Shown piece after piece: positions 11,640-23,300 of a DNA stretch of 64,000 bases. The first letter of the stretch is position 1, and each line of letters opens with the position of its first letter. The DNA lies in the NCBI RefSeq assembly GCF_009389715.1, contig NW_024067998.1, positions 62,001-126,000 of the forward strand, written 5' to 3'. The position numbers were made by a program, and so were the translations under genes. The notes under the pieces were generated by a model, which was not told where the DNA came from, searched no databases, and worked only from the letters and a program-made list of their open reading frames with translations. This DNA comes from Phoenix dactylifera (taxonomy: Eukaryota; Streptophyta; Magnoliopsida; Arecales; Arecaceae).

Positions 11640-12818
11640 ATGATCCTGGCCTTACTGGTCACGGCTTGGGAGGAGCCCGACAGGTTACTTTGGTTGCCGA
11701 TGGGGCGGGCGCGGGTGCGGGTCAGGAATCTTCATGCCTTGATTAGTAAGGAGCCTGCCCGACAGATTGAGGTAGGATGGATTTGAAGGATGCGGCTTCA
11801 CCCGTGTGTGGCGTTCTTCATTTGGAAAGTAACATGGGGTTGCCTACCGACCAAGAGCTTATTGGCCAGACGGGGTGTGCGGATCACATAGTGCTACGAG
11901 GTATGCATGGATACCGAGGAGACCATTGATCATGTCTTTTTGTGGTGTCCTAGGGCCAGGGAGGTTTGGAGCAGGTCTTCTACACCGCTTCTTCACTCGG
12001 TGGTGTCGGCACAAGATCTGATTCATTTGCTGAGAGGATCCATGCGGAGTCCCAGTACTGCTGAGGTGGGGGTCTTTCAAGCATACTTAGCTTATTATAT
12101 TTGGTTGGACAGGAATGCTGATCAATTTAAGGGTAGGAGGTCGACTCCGAGGACTGTAGTGGACAGAGCTATGCTTCACGCGGAGGAGGTCACCTCAACT
12201 GCCGCTAGTTTCTCTTCTGGGATGGCCAAGGACATCTAGGGTACTCTTTCCGCTGCCACGGTGTCTAGGTTTGCCCTTATTGATTTGGTGCCCTCACCTC
12301 TTGGTCATCTCAACATAAACTTTGATGATAGTTATTCAGTGGATGGTGTGTCTGGAGGTGTTGGATTTGTGATCAGAGATGATCTAGGCAGGCTGATAAC
12401 GGCTGGCGGTCATCATACACCTGGACTCATGGTAGTGGGTGCTGAGCTTCAGACAGCCTGGAAGGGTATATCCTACGCGATGCGGATACTTGGAACCGAG
12501 TGTGTGTGCCTTGAGGGCGACTCTTCCATTGTGATCGATTGGATCCGAGGAGTGGACAGGTACGGTGATGGCCATCCTCTTATCCGGGAGACTCGCAGAC
12601 TAGCCCAGGAGCTGAACGAGTTTCAGGCAACACATGTGTTTTGGGAGGCGAACCAGGCAGCAGACTAGGTCTCCTCTTTTGTCGTCCGAAATTTCGAAGA
12701 GTTCCTCTGGACATCAGTAGCAGACATACTGTCTCCTTTGTACTCCTTATTATCTTTTGATTTCGCAGGTTGTACTCACGTTAGATCTATATGAATTGTC
12801 ATTTTTACCCAAAAAAAA
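11640..12818 (+). pseudogene. 5'-truncated L1-type LINE: zf-RVT and RNase H domains
   Basis: One reading frame (phase of 11583) runs through the whole block and is broken by stops at 11784, about 11892 and 12237 before ending at 12666. It reads as the C-terminal end of a plant L1-type polyprotein. First comes the zf-RVT region (RLHPCVAFFIWKVTWGCLPT, then DHVFLWCPRAREVW). The reverse-transcriptase-associated RNase H domain (RVT_3) follows from about 12309. Its acidic residues are in place: D in NINFDDSY, E in AELQTAW, D in EGDSSIV, and the last D in EANQAAD. An A run at about 12809-12817 fits the 3' tail. The polymerase domain is missing on the 5' side. The stops make it non-functional. Confidence 0.8.
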
Positions 12819-14543
12819 AGCATTTTCTTTCTGAAAATGAGAATATTATTTACCATAATAAAGAATTGAAATATATCTTCTTACTCAAAAATGCTCAAGA
12901 ACCCTATGGATGTCTTAAGATTGGTCTTCTACTCCATAAAGGCAGGAAAATCCAGTCGAATTAGGTAGAGCCTACATCAACCCAACACCCTCCCGGCCCA
13001 GATCATATGAGTGCAGACTAATAAGGCCCATAGATTGGGACTTGGGCTAAGCAGGCCAACATGCCCGATTTCTGCAGGATAATCTTACAGGAATATGCAA
13101 ACAGGTTCTTATTATGGTTGGATTTCCAACGAAGTGGTAAATCACTACTTGTTCTTTTTCACTTAAACACTAAACCTTTACAGTTGCAATACTCCAAGTA
13201 TATGCTTTAATTTTTTTCCCTTCAGTCTTGCGCTTTGTTTTCCTAATCAGCAACCCCACCAAAACACCACAAAACAGAAGGTTATTTGTAGCATGTGAAA
13301 AGATAGCTTACTTTGAAAAGGAAAAGACCATCTCCAGATTAACTCAAAAAAGTAGTCTCTTTCTGATGCAAGTCACTTTTTTCCATTTTTAAACAGGTTA
13401 AAAAAAACATTTCTGTAGAGATGACACTTTATTTAGTTTAACTAAAGTAGGAGTTTATGTTAAACTTATCTGAGGCAAAAATGTTTAGTTAACCAAAGAC
13501 ATCTAACTAAGCAAGCTAAAACAAAGAGACAGCTTCCATTAATCAAGGCTAAACTAATATAAGATTAACAGGGGAATCAATTTGCATCAAATGAATCCAT
13601 TATATAGTTTATTAGATAAGTAGCTCATGCTACGAAATTTTGATTCCTTTTTTTACAATTTAACAATGATTGATGGAGTATGTGGATCCATCTACTCCAA
13701 AGTTTGTCTCCACAGAGTCCAATATTTACTTATGCATATCATATGTAGTCGACATGGCGACATAAGAAAAGCAGGTTATGGATAACCTTGATGTCTCTTG
13801 TGATCTAAGCTGATGATAGTACGGAAGGAAGCAAGAGAGACCCACAATGGCCTGGACAACCATAGCAAATTTTGCCAATCCCATTCTAATAGTCAATGTG
13901 GAAGGAGCAATCAGTCCTTCCTCAAAAGATATTCCTGTTACTCTAAGCTCTACCAGTTGATTCTAAAAACCATCAGTAACTATCATGCAGATAGAATGTT
14001 GCAGTCTCAAAGAGGGCAAAGAGCATCAGAAATCTTTAATGTATATAGGTCACCACACAAGTTCTTCAAGAAAGGACAGCTTATTTGTAAAGCTTTAGCT
14101 ACAAGTTCCACTTCAGAAAGAAGCCTCCATCCAAAACATTTATCGAAGTTGCAAAGAAGCCATCATATGAATGGGAAACCTCAGCTTTCCATCCAAGCAG
14201 GAGAATATCAACTAGAATAAAACTAAGGGGAAGAGGCCCCGCAAAGAGAGAAGAAAAAGGGATAGCTTGTGACCCTTGTTCACAAAGCTTCAGATTTTGT
14301 TCCAGCTCAAGGCAGCACCCACCAATGACAGTCTACTTGTCTTCTAAGCAAAACTGACATCCAAAGCCACTTCCACCATCCATCCACACCTTCCCCACCT
14401 TTTTTTTTACTCCTGTTTTCCCCTGCTGCCTGCTATCCTAGATAATGCATCTCCAAGTCCATCTAGTACTCCATCAGAAACAAACATCAACAACCTGTTC
14501 TCAGTAATTCATCAGTTTATAATATTACAAAAAGTTCTGTGAA
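12819..14543. other. Upstream region of the MAP65 gene
   Basis: No confident gene. An isolated 135-codon frame at 13813-14220 has no recognisable domain, and its Ser/His/Lys-rich composition looks like chance. 14230-14543 is a plausible promoter and 5' UTR for the MAP65 gene; I cannot place the transcription start. Confidence 0.35.
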
Positions 14544-17500
14544 ATGGGATCATTTCAAATGCCTGCAAATTTTCCAAGTTCTGCATTGCCAGAGTCCTCT
14601 TGTGCCTATCTACTCCAAGAATTGAAGGTTAGTTTGTTGTGAAATTTAAGGTTCTTGATCTTTCGAAAAGAATTAAGGTTCTTGGTTGAATACTATGTAC
14701 TTTACTGATTTCTTCTTGCTAAATTTGATGAGCTGCTGGAACTGAATAGCTGATTTGGGATGAGGTTGGGCAAGATCAGCTTGAGCGAGAGAGAGTTCTC
14801 CTTGAACTGGAACAGGAATGTTTGGAAGTTTATAGGAGAAAAGTTGACAGTGCTAATATCTCTAGAGTTCGACTACATCAAGCACTGGCTGATTCAGAAG
14901 CTGAGTTAACTAATCTTCTGCTTTCCCTTGGAGAGCGATCATTACCAGGAAGAGTGAGCTCTAACAACAATGATCTCTATCATATGCATCAAATGCAATA
15001 GATACCATCAAATTAGGACATGTCTTGCTTTACATGTACTAAGTAGTACATATCTTGTACAGCCAGAAAAATTGACAGGGACACTAAAGGAGCAGCTTGA
15101 TTCGATTACTCCTGCCCTTCGAGAAATGCAGATGAGAAAAGAAATCAGGATGAACCAGTTCCGGGAGGTTCAGACACAAATCCAAAGGATTTCATCAGAG
15201 ATTGCAGGTCACTCAGAATATGATAGTGTTGTTGTGAATGAAGGTGATCTCTCACTGAAGAAACTCGAGGAATATCAACATGAATTTCAGAGACTTCACA
15301 AGGAAAAGGTACTTGGAATTAATCTGAAAAAATACTTGTACCCCTCTTAACGTGACATGATTTTTTTTTCCTTTCTTTCTTTCTTTCATTCTGAAAGAAT
15401 GATAGGCTCCGGAAAGTGGAAAAGTACATAAATGAGGTGCATCAGCATGCTGAAACAATGGGGATGGATTCCTCGAAAATCATTACTGATGTTCACCCGA
15501 GCTTATTGCATGGTTCAAGCGGACAGCAATCAAAGAATATTAGTGACACAATTTTGGACAGACTCAAAAGCACAGTACAGCAACTCAAAGATGAGAAGCA
15601 AAAGAGAATGGAAAAGGTGATTTTTTTTACCTTCCCTCCCATGCTTTTCGCCTTATGTGAGCATTCGAGTAACATAGCAACAGGAAGTAAGAAATGAAGA
15701 CAACCATTAATGTTGTATAAGTTACATAGCTTGTAAGCTGCTGAGCTTTGCACAACAAGTATTAATAGTTTATGAAAAGGTAAATGCAAAATCCAAAATA
15801 TTCATATTGTAACAATATGCAACACCATAAAGTATTCATATTTGCTGCCAGTGCAAAATGGCTATAGCCCAGTGGTTGGACCTCTCCAAATGGGTGGATG
15901 CTCTGGGTTTGAATCTTGGAGCTGTTTCCCATGTGTTTAACCCTGTTAAGTCTGCTTCATGGTGCTTCCACCGTTAATCCCCTGGAAGAAGAAGAGAATC
16001 AATTTGTTGTAATTTGCAAGCATCCAAATAAATGGTTGAAAAAAAGTCAGATCAGAAATGTGTGAATCTGGTCACTTTATAGTAATACATAGCATTATGA
16101 AATTGTGATCAGAACTCAGTTAAAAAAACAAACAAATTAAGACAATCAGAACCAAATATCCATAAGAATCCTATAATAGGAATAGAACAAGATCTTTTGC
16201 ATCTGATTTCATATAATTATTAGATGAACCTTAGTATCACCAGAATATTTGTAACATTTTGTAGAATAAACAAGGATCACTTATGTTGACTAAGATTGAA
16301 ATTACGCTCTTTAAAAATCATATTGTAGCTCTTTTTTCACAGAAATGTGGTAAGAATGTTGACACAATGTTTGACTGATCCATGGTCTAAGAAATTTCTT
16401 GAACTGAGATTCTAAATGATATTTCTTATTTTAGATGAGAAAGATACATATCAGGCATTTTAAGGTTCAAGATCATTTTCAAGACAGATTTAATATAATA
16501 GCCGCAGCATTTCAAGGTTGAAGGTTGCATTTGAGATGATTTGGATTGATGTCATACAATGCACAAACTTGAAATTACTGAATTATCAAAAGATGGATTG
16601 AAACAAAATTTTTGTAGCGGAGCACCAATATGATTAATTGTTTAGATTCAAATTCCAAACTAGTTTTTCCAGTCATGAAATTTTTCTTGATCATAACGTT
16701 ACTCACTCACCATTTCCACAATCAGTTAATTGCTGTAGATGCGAATGATAGCACAGTGTGCAATAGTTTCAACTGAAAATTACAGAAACTGCATATTTGC
16801 AGCTTCACAGGCTTGGGAAAGCATTGACAAATTTGTGGAATCTTTTGGATACACCCATGGAGGACCAGCAACCATTTTCTCATATCAAATTTTTTTCATC
16901 ATCAGCCTCAGTAAGTTACACTTTAGGCCCTGGAAGCCTTACCCTCGACATAATCCACCAGGTACAGGCACTTGTCCACATCATAAAACCTGAGGATTAA
17001 GAATATGTTTCAAATCTTCTTTAATAACTGTTTCAGTATTTAGTCTATTCTGGCTGCTTAAATGGCCCAGCTTTGCTTGAAACATAATCCAGGCTGAGTC
17101 TGAAGTAGAGAGATTGGATCAGTTAAAAGCAAGCAAGATGAAAGAGCTATTCTTTAAAAAGCAAATTGAACTCCAGGGCATATGCAAGAAATCTCACATG
17201 GAAGTACCCCCTCAGTCTGAGATGGAAAATATTATGAAACTTATCATATCTGGTGGGCCTCTTGCTTCAATTTTTTTTAATGATTCAAGAATTCTCAATG
17301 TTACTTTCAGTAATCCAAAAAATTTACATGCACTACCTGAAGGTGAGATGGACCATTCTGACCTCCTCATGTGCATGGAAGAGCATATATCTAAAGCAAA
17401 AGAAGAGGCTTGCAGCCGGAAAGACATAATGGAGAAGGTCAACAAGTGGATGGCTTCATGCGAGGAAGAACGCTGGCTGGAAGAGTACAGCAGGGTCATT

Positions 17501-19040
17501 CCTAATCCATCAAAATACATACTTGTCCAGCATTATCCCTGATATACTAAACTCTCATGTCATGTCATTTTGATAAATGAACTGTTTACAGGATGAGAAT
17601 CGTTACTCGGTAAGCAGAGGGGCTCACAAAAACTTGAAACGCGCAGAGCGTGCTAGAATTATAGTCAACAAGATTCCAGGTAAGAATTGATTGTAGTAAA
17701 TCAAGAATGATGATTATACCAAAAAAAAAAATCAAGAATGATGATGCAACATAAACTGATATGATCTAAATGCAGCTTTGGTCGAATCGCTGATGACCAA
17801 GACTAGAATTTGGGAAGAGGAAAGGAAGAAAGTTTTCTTGTATGATGAGGTCAGACACAAAACCCTTTTGAGAAACATACTCTGGATTTTACCCTTTTGT
17901 TAAGATCATGCATACAACTTGCTCGTGACAACCCATGAAGCATCTTTTGTATCTCATTGTGAAGTTCAGATATTCTGGTGTCAAGCTAAAACTTAAATGC
18001 AACAGAAACTCAGACAAAAAAAATTATGAATTTTTATTATGGTTACCTCCATTTTTCAACTATACAGCATGAAGGTTTAAGCCTTAAAAAGATTTAAAAG
18101 CTCCAAAGTTCTGTTTTTATACAGCCCAAGATATGCATTTGTTTAAATAAATTGTTAAAACAACACAGCCAACATTATCATGTTGGTTAAACCATGTACT
18201 AGGATCAATATAATTCCACTAAAGGGAAATCACTATTTGAAAAACCAGTAAGTAAAAACTGCATCAGTATGTCTAGCTACATATCATTTTGTGCGATAAC
18301 ATATAGCAATTATTAAGTAATTTTCTGTGCCGGGTGGCTGAGAAAGGAATCAAGGATCTGGGGCAGACAATATACTCCTTAAATGTAGACTTCTTGAGTC
18401 CAAATATCAATTCCATTTGATTTCCAAAAAAGAACAGTTCAAATTATTTTTTTCAGCATCCTCCTAATTCCACAACATCAACCAATCTTTCTGTGACTTC
18501 GCAGGCGCCTCTTTTGGCTATGCTTCAGCAATACACTTTGATGAGACAGGAAAAGGAAGAAGAGAAGTACAGGCAAAGAGTAAGTTTTTCATGAGGAACA
18601 AAAGAAAATTGGAAGGTCCTATGAGGATCCTTCATAGGACAGACTGGTAATTGTAACGGTATCAAATCATGAATACCACTTTCATAATATTACACACAAA
18701 TAATATGATTTTGGTACAGGAGAGAAAGAAGGTACAGGCTCAGGTTGCAGCACAGCAGGACAAGTTTAGCTCAAGGACAAACACAAGCGCCAGTCCTCTT
18801 TCAAACAGGAGCTTAAATAGCAGTTTCAGCAGTTATTCCCCTTCATACAGGAGGCTGTCTATCACGAACCAGCATCAAAGATCGAAAATTAATTCTGCAA
18901 CACAAGGACCAAATTTCAACAAAATGGGTCGGAAGAAACAGGTGGAGAGCATGTTGGTTAAGTACAACCATGTCCGTAAATTTAGAACAGAGACAGCATC
19001 AGAAATCTCTACCACAATTTCAGGCCCATCATCTCCATGA
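14544..19040 (+). CDS. MAP65: MAP65 family microtubule-bundling protein (11 exons)
   Basis: The MAP65/Ase1/PRC1 family cross-links antiparallel microtubules in interphase arrays, spindle and phragmoplast. Eleven exons with GT-AG introns join in frame: 14544-14627, 14750-14953, 15063-15308, 15398-15616, 16803-16961, 17093-17252, 17343-17494, 17592-17679, 17776-17849, 18505-18579 and 18720-19040. The product is 593 residues, within the family's usual 550-700. Hallmarks are an N-terminal dimerising coiled coil (LLQELKLIWDEVG, then [11 protein letters not shown]), [16 protein letters not shown], and the microtubule-binding part with [37 protein letters not shown] and [15 protein letters not shown]. 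The C-terminal tail after residue about 487 is basic and Ser-rich, like regulatory tails phosphorylated in the family. Start choice: ATG 14544 precedes the conserved LLQEL helix. I could not assign the paralogue. Confidence 0.93.
15857..15990 (+). mobile_element. tRNA-derived SINE in MAP65 intron 4
   Basis: An A box, TATAGCCCAGTGGTTGG (about 15863-15879), is followed by a B box, GGGTTTGAATCTTGG (about 15904-15918). That is the internal Pol III promoter of a tRNA-derived SINE. It lies sense to the host gene inside the 1.2-kb intron 15617-16802. The 3' end is uncertain; a GAAGAAGAAG stretch follows at about 15984. Confidence 0.6.
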
Positions 19041-19131
19041 CTTTTCTTAGCTAGGAAAAGTTGTCTTGCTTCATCATAAGATCGTATCAGTAGAGAAGAA
19101 AAAAAAAATGGTTGTTTGGAAAATAAAGATG

Positions 19132-19137
19132 CTTGTA
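19132..19137 (+). promoter_or_regulatory. Candidate polyadenylation signal of MAP65
   Basis: AATAAA lies about 95 bases after the MAP65 stop codon. Position and strand fit a near-upstream element. Confidence 0.4.
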
Positions 19138-20318
19138 AGAGAAAATCCTGTGTGTTACTACAACAATTACAAGACATCATATCCTACATCCCAGGCCTCA
19201 ACCGGTTTCCCAAAAATTGTTGATTGCATGAGGGAATGACTAAATTGCTGCATTTACTGTTAGCATCCCCCAACTCATTTCGCACCACGGAACTCGGAAT
19301 CTGCCATATGGTGAAAGATGATAAACGTTCCCAGTCAGTGGGTGACATAAGTGCCATTTTTTATGGGCACTTCCATTGTCATTTTGATACAAAACCTGTG
19401 AACCAAATTAATACATCAGGCAAAACAATCAACAAGACGGAGTTAAAAGGCATATTTGTATCAGTGTTAAATGGCAAGTTCATGATTCAAGACATGTGGT
19501 TCGAGGGAACTTCTCTGATGAGCATCAATGCTTCCAACCTTTTCACATGCACATATATTAGTGTCCCATTAAATAAACTGTCATAATAAAATAATTCATA
19601 AATGCACGTAACAACATACTTAACATCAATAACAACTAAATTGGTTAAAGATCTAATTATAACTGTGAACTAGGCCTAGAAACTACAAAAGGCAAGTACA
19701 AGTTGCATAACAAGTATGGAGCGGTTCTCCCAATTAGCATTACTTGGCATGATCCAATTGCCAGACAACAAATAATAATATCGTGTTTGACAGGGAAGAG
19801 ACACTCAGAAGATGGACAGAGCAACCATTCAATTAATTGAGAAACTTGCCCACATTATGATTTGATCATCCAATCGAAAAAACAGGGAGCTTCTGGTAAC
19901 AAAGGCTGAGGACAGTTCAACTGCATTCTTTTTACATTTCTTTTTCATGATTCTTAGAAAAATTTTAAGGATGACTCTGGAAATGCAAACCATATTACTT
20001 CTATCTTGAATCGGTGCGAGAATTCCAATATGTGTGAGGAGTATCATAAGAATACATCTAATTAGATACTCGACTAGGCAATTTGAATTTGATGGAAACA
20101 AGTTTAAGATTATTGTTGAAGTTATTGCTAGAGACAATTTTTGTCTAGCTCTACCAATACAATGGTAGAAATAAGTTCCTTTACTCCACTATTAAGTACC
20201 TTTATTGTGCAAGCGCGCACATCATCATGTGCATGAAGTTTATTCATGAATGGATACAAGCATACCAGTTACATACGTAGTATAGATTTAGAAATTTATC
20301 TAAGGCAACTTAGATAAC
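19138..20318. other. Between convergent genes, no gene seen
   Basis: This is the space between the 3' ends of the + strand MAP65 gene and the minus-strand WD-repeat-like gene. A 120-codon + strand frame at 19224-19586 has no recognised domain and is not accepted. Confidence 0.4.
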
Positions 20319-23300
20319 TTACAACTTTTCTGTGCATAAGTATTCATCATTTGGAGACATTGCAACCTGCAATTCACAATCAAATGTATCATTTAATCCT
20401 AGGACCAAGGGACCAAAGAAACGAATCATCATCAATAAAAGGCCACAGCAGATATAATTTACTGCAATAAAGAAAGAGATTACGAATGTACGGTATTAAC
20501 ACATCTTGTATGGTTGATGATATGCCTGACACAAGGATGACCGAGGACAACATCCCACATTGCCATGCTATATATATATTAATTCATTAAGATCAGTTAT
20601 AAGCATGATGGAGAATAGAGAAAAATTTTAAGGAAATGAATTACTCCCCATAACCGCTCACGGTAACCAATACAGGCTCCCTTTGAAGCCACTGAGTGAT
20701 CACCCTCATCAACATGACTGCACACAATCTAAAAATAAATAAATAAAACATATCAGTGAATATGACAAACAGATGTCATAAGACATGTACAACTCATTGC
20801 ACAACATAAAACCATCCATAAACAAAAAGCAGTTATATAACAATAAAATAAAATAAAAAAGTTACCAATATAGGGATTTATGATTAATAAGCAATAAGCT
20901 ATATTATGTCCATTAAAGGTTGGCTTTATAAATTAAACCCTTCGCAATTTTCATGCATCAACAGCTAAATCTTCTGCAAAGGCAAGCTTCTCCAAATCCT
21001 CATAAGTTTCATGCCGTTCCACTTTTGAATATTTCAATTTTACAAACCAAGTCATTCCCTTGTAAGCACTCCTTTAATTGTTCTTGCTCTGTTCATGCTT
21101 AATGCTTGCAATTCTCAAGCTTCATAATACTGACTCACTATGAGATCATACAATACCTGATTGTCATTGTGCATGTCCATGTCATATTTGTTAGGCATTC
21201 AACAAGATGTCCAACAATAAAATGTTCATGCCTATGGTGTATAGCCCATTATTCTATTGCTATTGAAAGTGTTGTCCATTAAAGATCACTCAATGATAAT
21301 CAAGGTTTACTGTACCAAGCCATAAAACTTGGTACCAAGCATACTGTACCATATGGTAAGATAACGGTATAGCATCAAGGCTCGATATAGCACTATGCTG
21401 ACACATAGTATAGCCACTATCTCACCTTCAACGGTGTATCGTGTTTCCATAGAGGTGTACCGTATAGTAGGATACTAGCATTGTGCCCAGTATCAACGTA
21501 GCATATCTTGATGAGATTGCCTACCAAACAGATAAGGACTGTGGACTCAGATCATAGAAGTCATTGACTATAGGTTAATAATTTTATTTGTTTGTTTAAC
21601 ATGAAAGAGCATGTTTATCATTTCTTCTTCAATCTTTACGGGACACCAAAGTACTACATATTTTAAATGATAATCCAATGTATTTGAAGGCACGTTTTTA
21701 TATAGAAATATAAAGAGAAGAACCAGCTGGATCAAGATTCGCCATCTCGATACCGAACCCCGTACTGGTACCATCCTATTATAATGTTGGTATGCAGTAT
21801 GGTGTGAGATCATGAAGCATGCTTAGTGTCGGTATGGTATAAGACTATATACCTATACGATCAGTAGCGACCAATACGGCATACTTTGAGCTGGACTTTT
21901 TGTGGCTCTAAGCATTTAACAATTGTATGAGTCTCAAATGATGGTGCAAGGCCCAAAAGTAGAATGAACAAGGAGTAGAGAAAGTAGTAATGGAAGGAGA
22001 GGAAGGGGAAAGAGGAAAGGAATGCATAGGCACAATGCCCATAATATTCTCCCCTTTAATCTTAGATAAACCAAAATGCCCACAAGTGGGAGAACCAACC
22101 ACTTTAAATGAATGTTATGCATGATCCGGGCAATCAACCAGGCCCAAATCCATACAATTGCAGCCCATATATAAAAAGATATACCTAACGCACTCTTACA
22201 CCTAAAATTATTCAAGTTTTTGATCGATGTCCTTCATTTTTTTAATAGCATGCAACAGAAGATTTAAAATACATGTATAATAATGTAAGTCCATCTTTCT
22301 CCTATAAAGCCATTTCTTACATATCAAACTCAAGAAGACAATTTTTGTTATGGTACTTAATGTTCAAAATAAATTAGAGAACTACTTGTTGTACTATCGG
22401 TACCATACTATACCGGCATGTATCGTACCGTATCAGGACATACCATACCAGTATGCAGTCTCATACCATATGGACACTCAGTATGTCTCGTCGTCTCATA
22501 CTGTACCACATACCAACACTATAATAGTCCGGTACCGATACCAGTCCGGTACCGAGAGAGCGAATCTTGGATGAAACCATCATCTTTTATTAGCTTTTGA
22601 CCCAGTAATATTAGTAAATAAGTACTTTGACCAATTTAGTTTGAATCAATGATATGAAGATAGATTCGCATCAGATTACCAAATGGTTGATGCCATCGGG
22701 CTTCTTTGAAAAGATAGAAGTTCAATGGTATAAATAGTATGCAACAAAGTTAGAAACTCACCCTGGCAGTTGATTAGCATGTTATGCAGTAGGCATTTGC
22801 TCAAACAATGTAGAGTAGGGCTGGAAGTGGGCTCGGGCCGGCCCGAAGCCCATCGGGCCGGGCTGCCTGCGGGCCGGGCTATGGGTTAAAAACTTAAGCC
22901 CAATTCTATTTCGGGCCGGGCTCGGGCTGAAATCTTAAGCCCAATTCTATTTCGGGCCGGGCTCGGGTTTTCCATTGGCCCGGCCCGGGCCCAGCCCGAG
23001 CCCGGGCCCAATGCGAGCCTGAACGAGATCGAAGACGGGCAGACGGCCCGAGCCAGTCGCGAGTCGCGACTTAGGGGGATTTTTGGGGTTTTGTAACTTT
23101 GTTTGACGAGTCGTGAACTCGTGATTGAACTCGTGAAACCCTAGGCGAGAGCGGAGAGCCGCGAGACCGAGACGCGGAGAGCCGGAGACGGTGGTCCAGT
23201 GGAGGCGTGGAGGCTCGTCGTCGTCTAGGGTTTCTCACCAGTCGTCGTCGGCGGCAGCGGCTTGTCGAGTGCAGAGGCGAGACGAGAGCAGTGGAGGCTC

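Noticed and set aside
13813-14220. 135-codon + strand frame upstream of MAP65
   Set aside because: No recognisable motif, odd composition and no supporting splice or promoter context.
19224-19586. 120-codon + strand frame after MAP65
   Set aside because: Lies between convergent genes with no family features; most likely chance.
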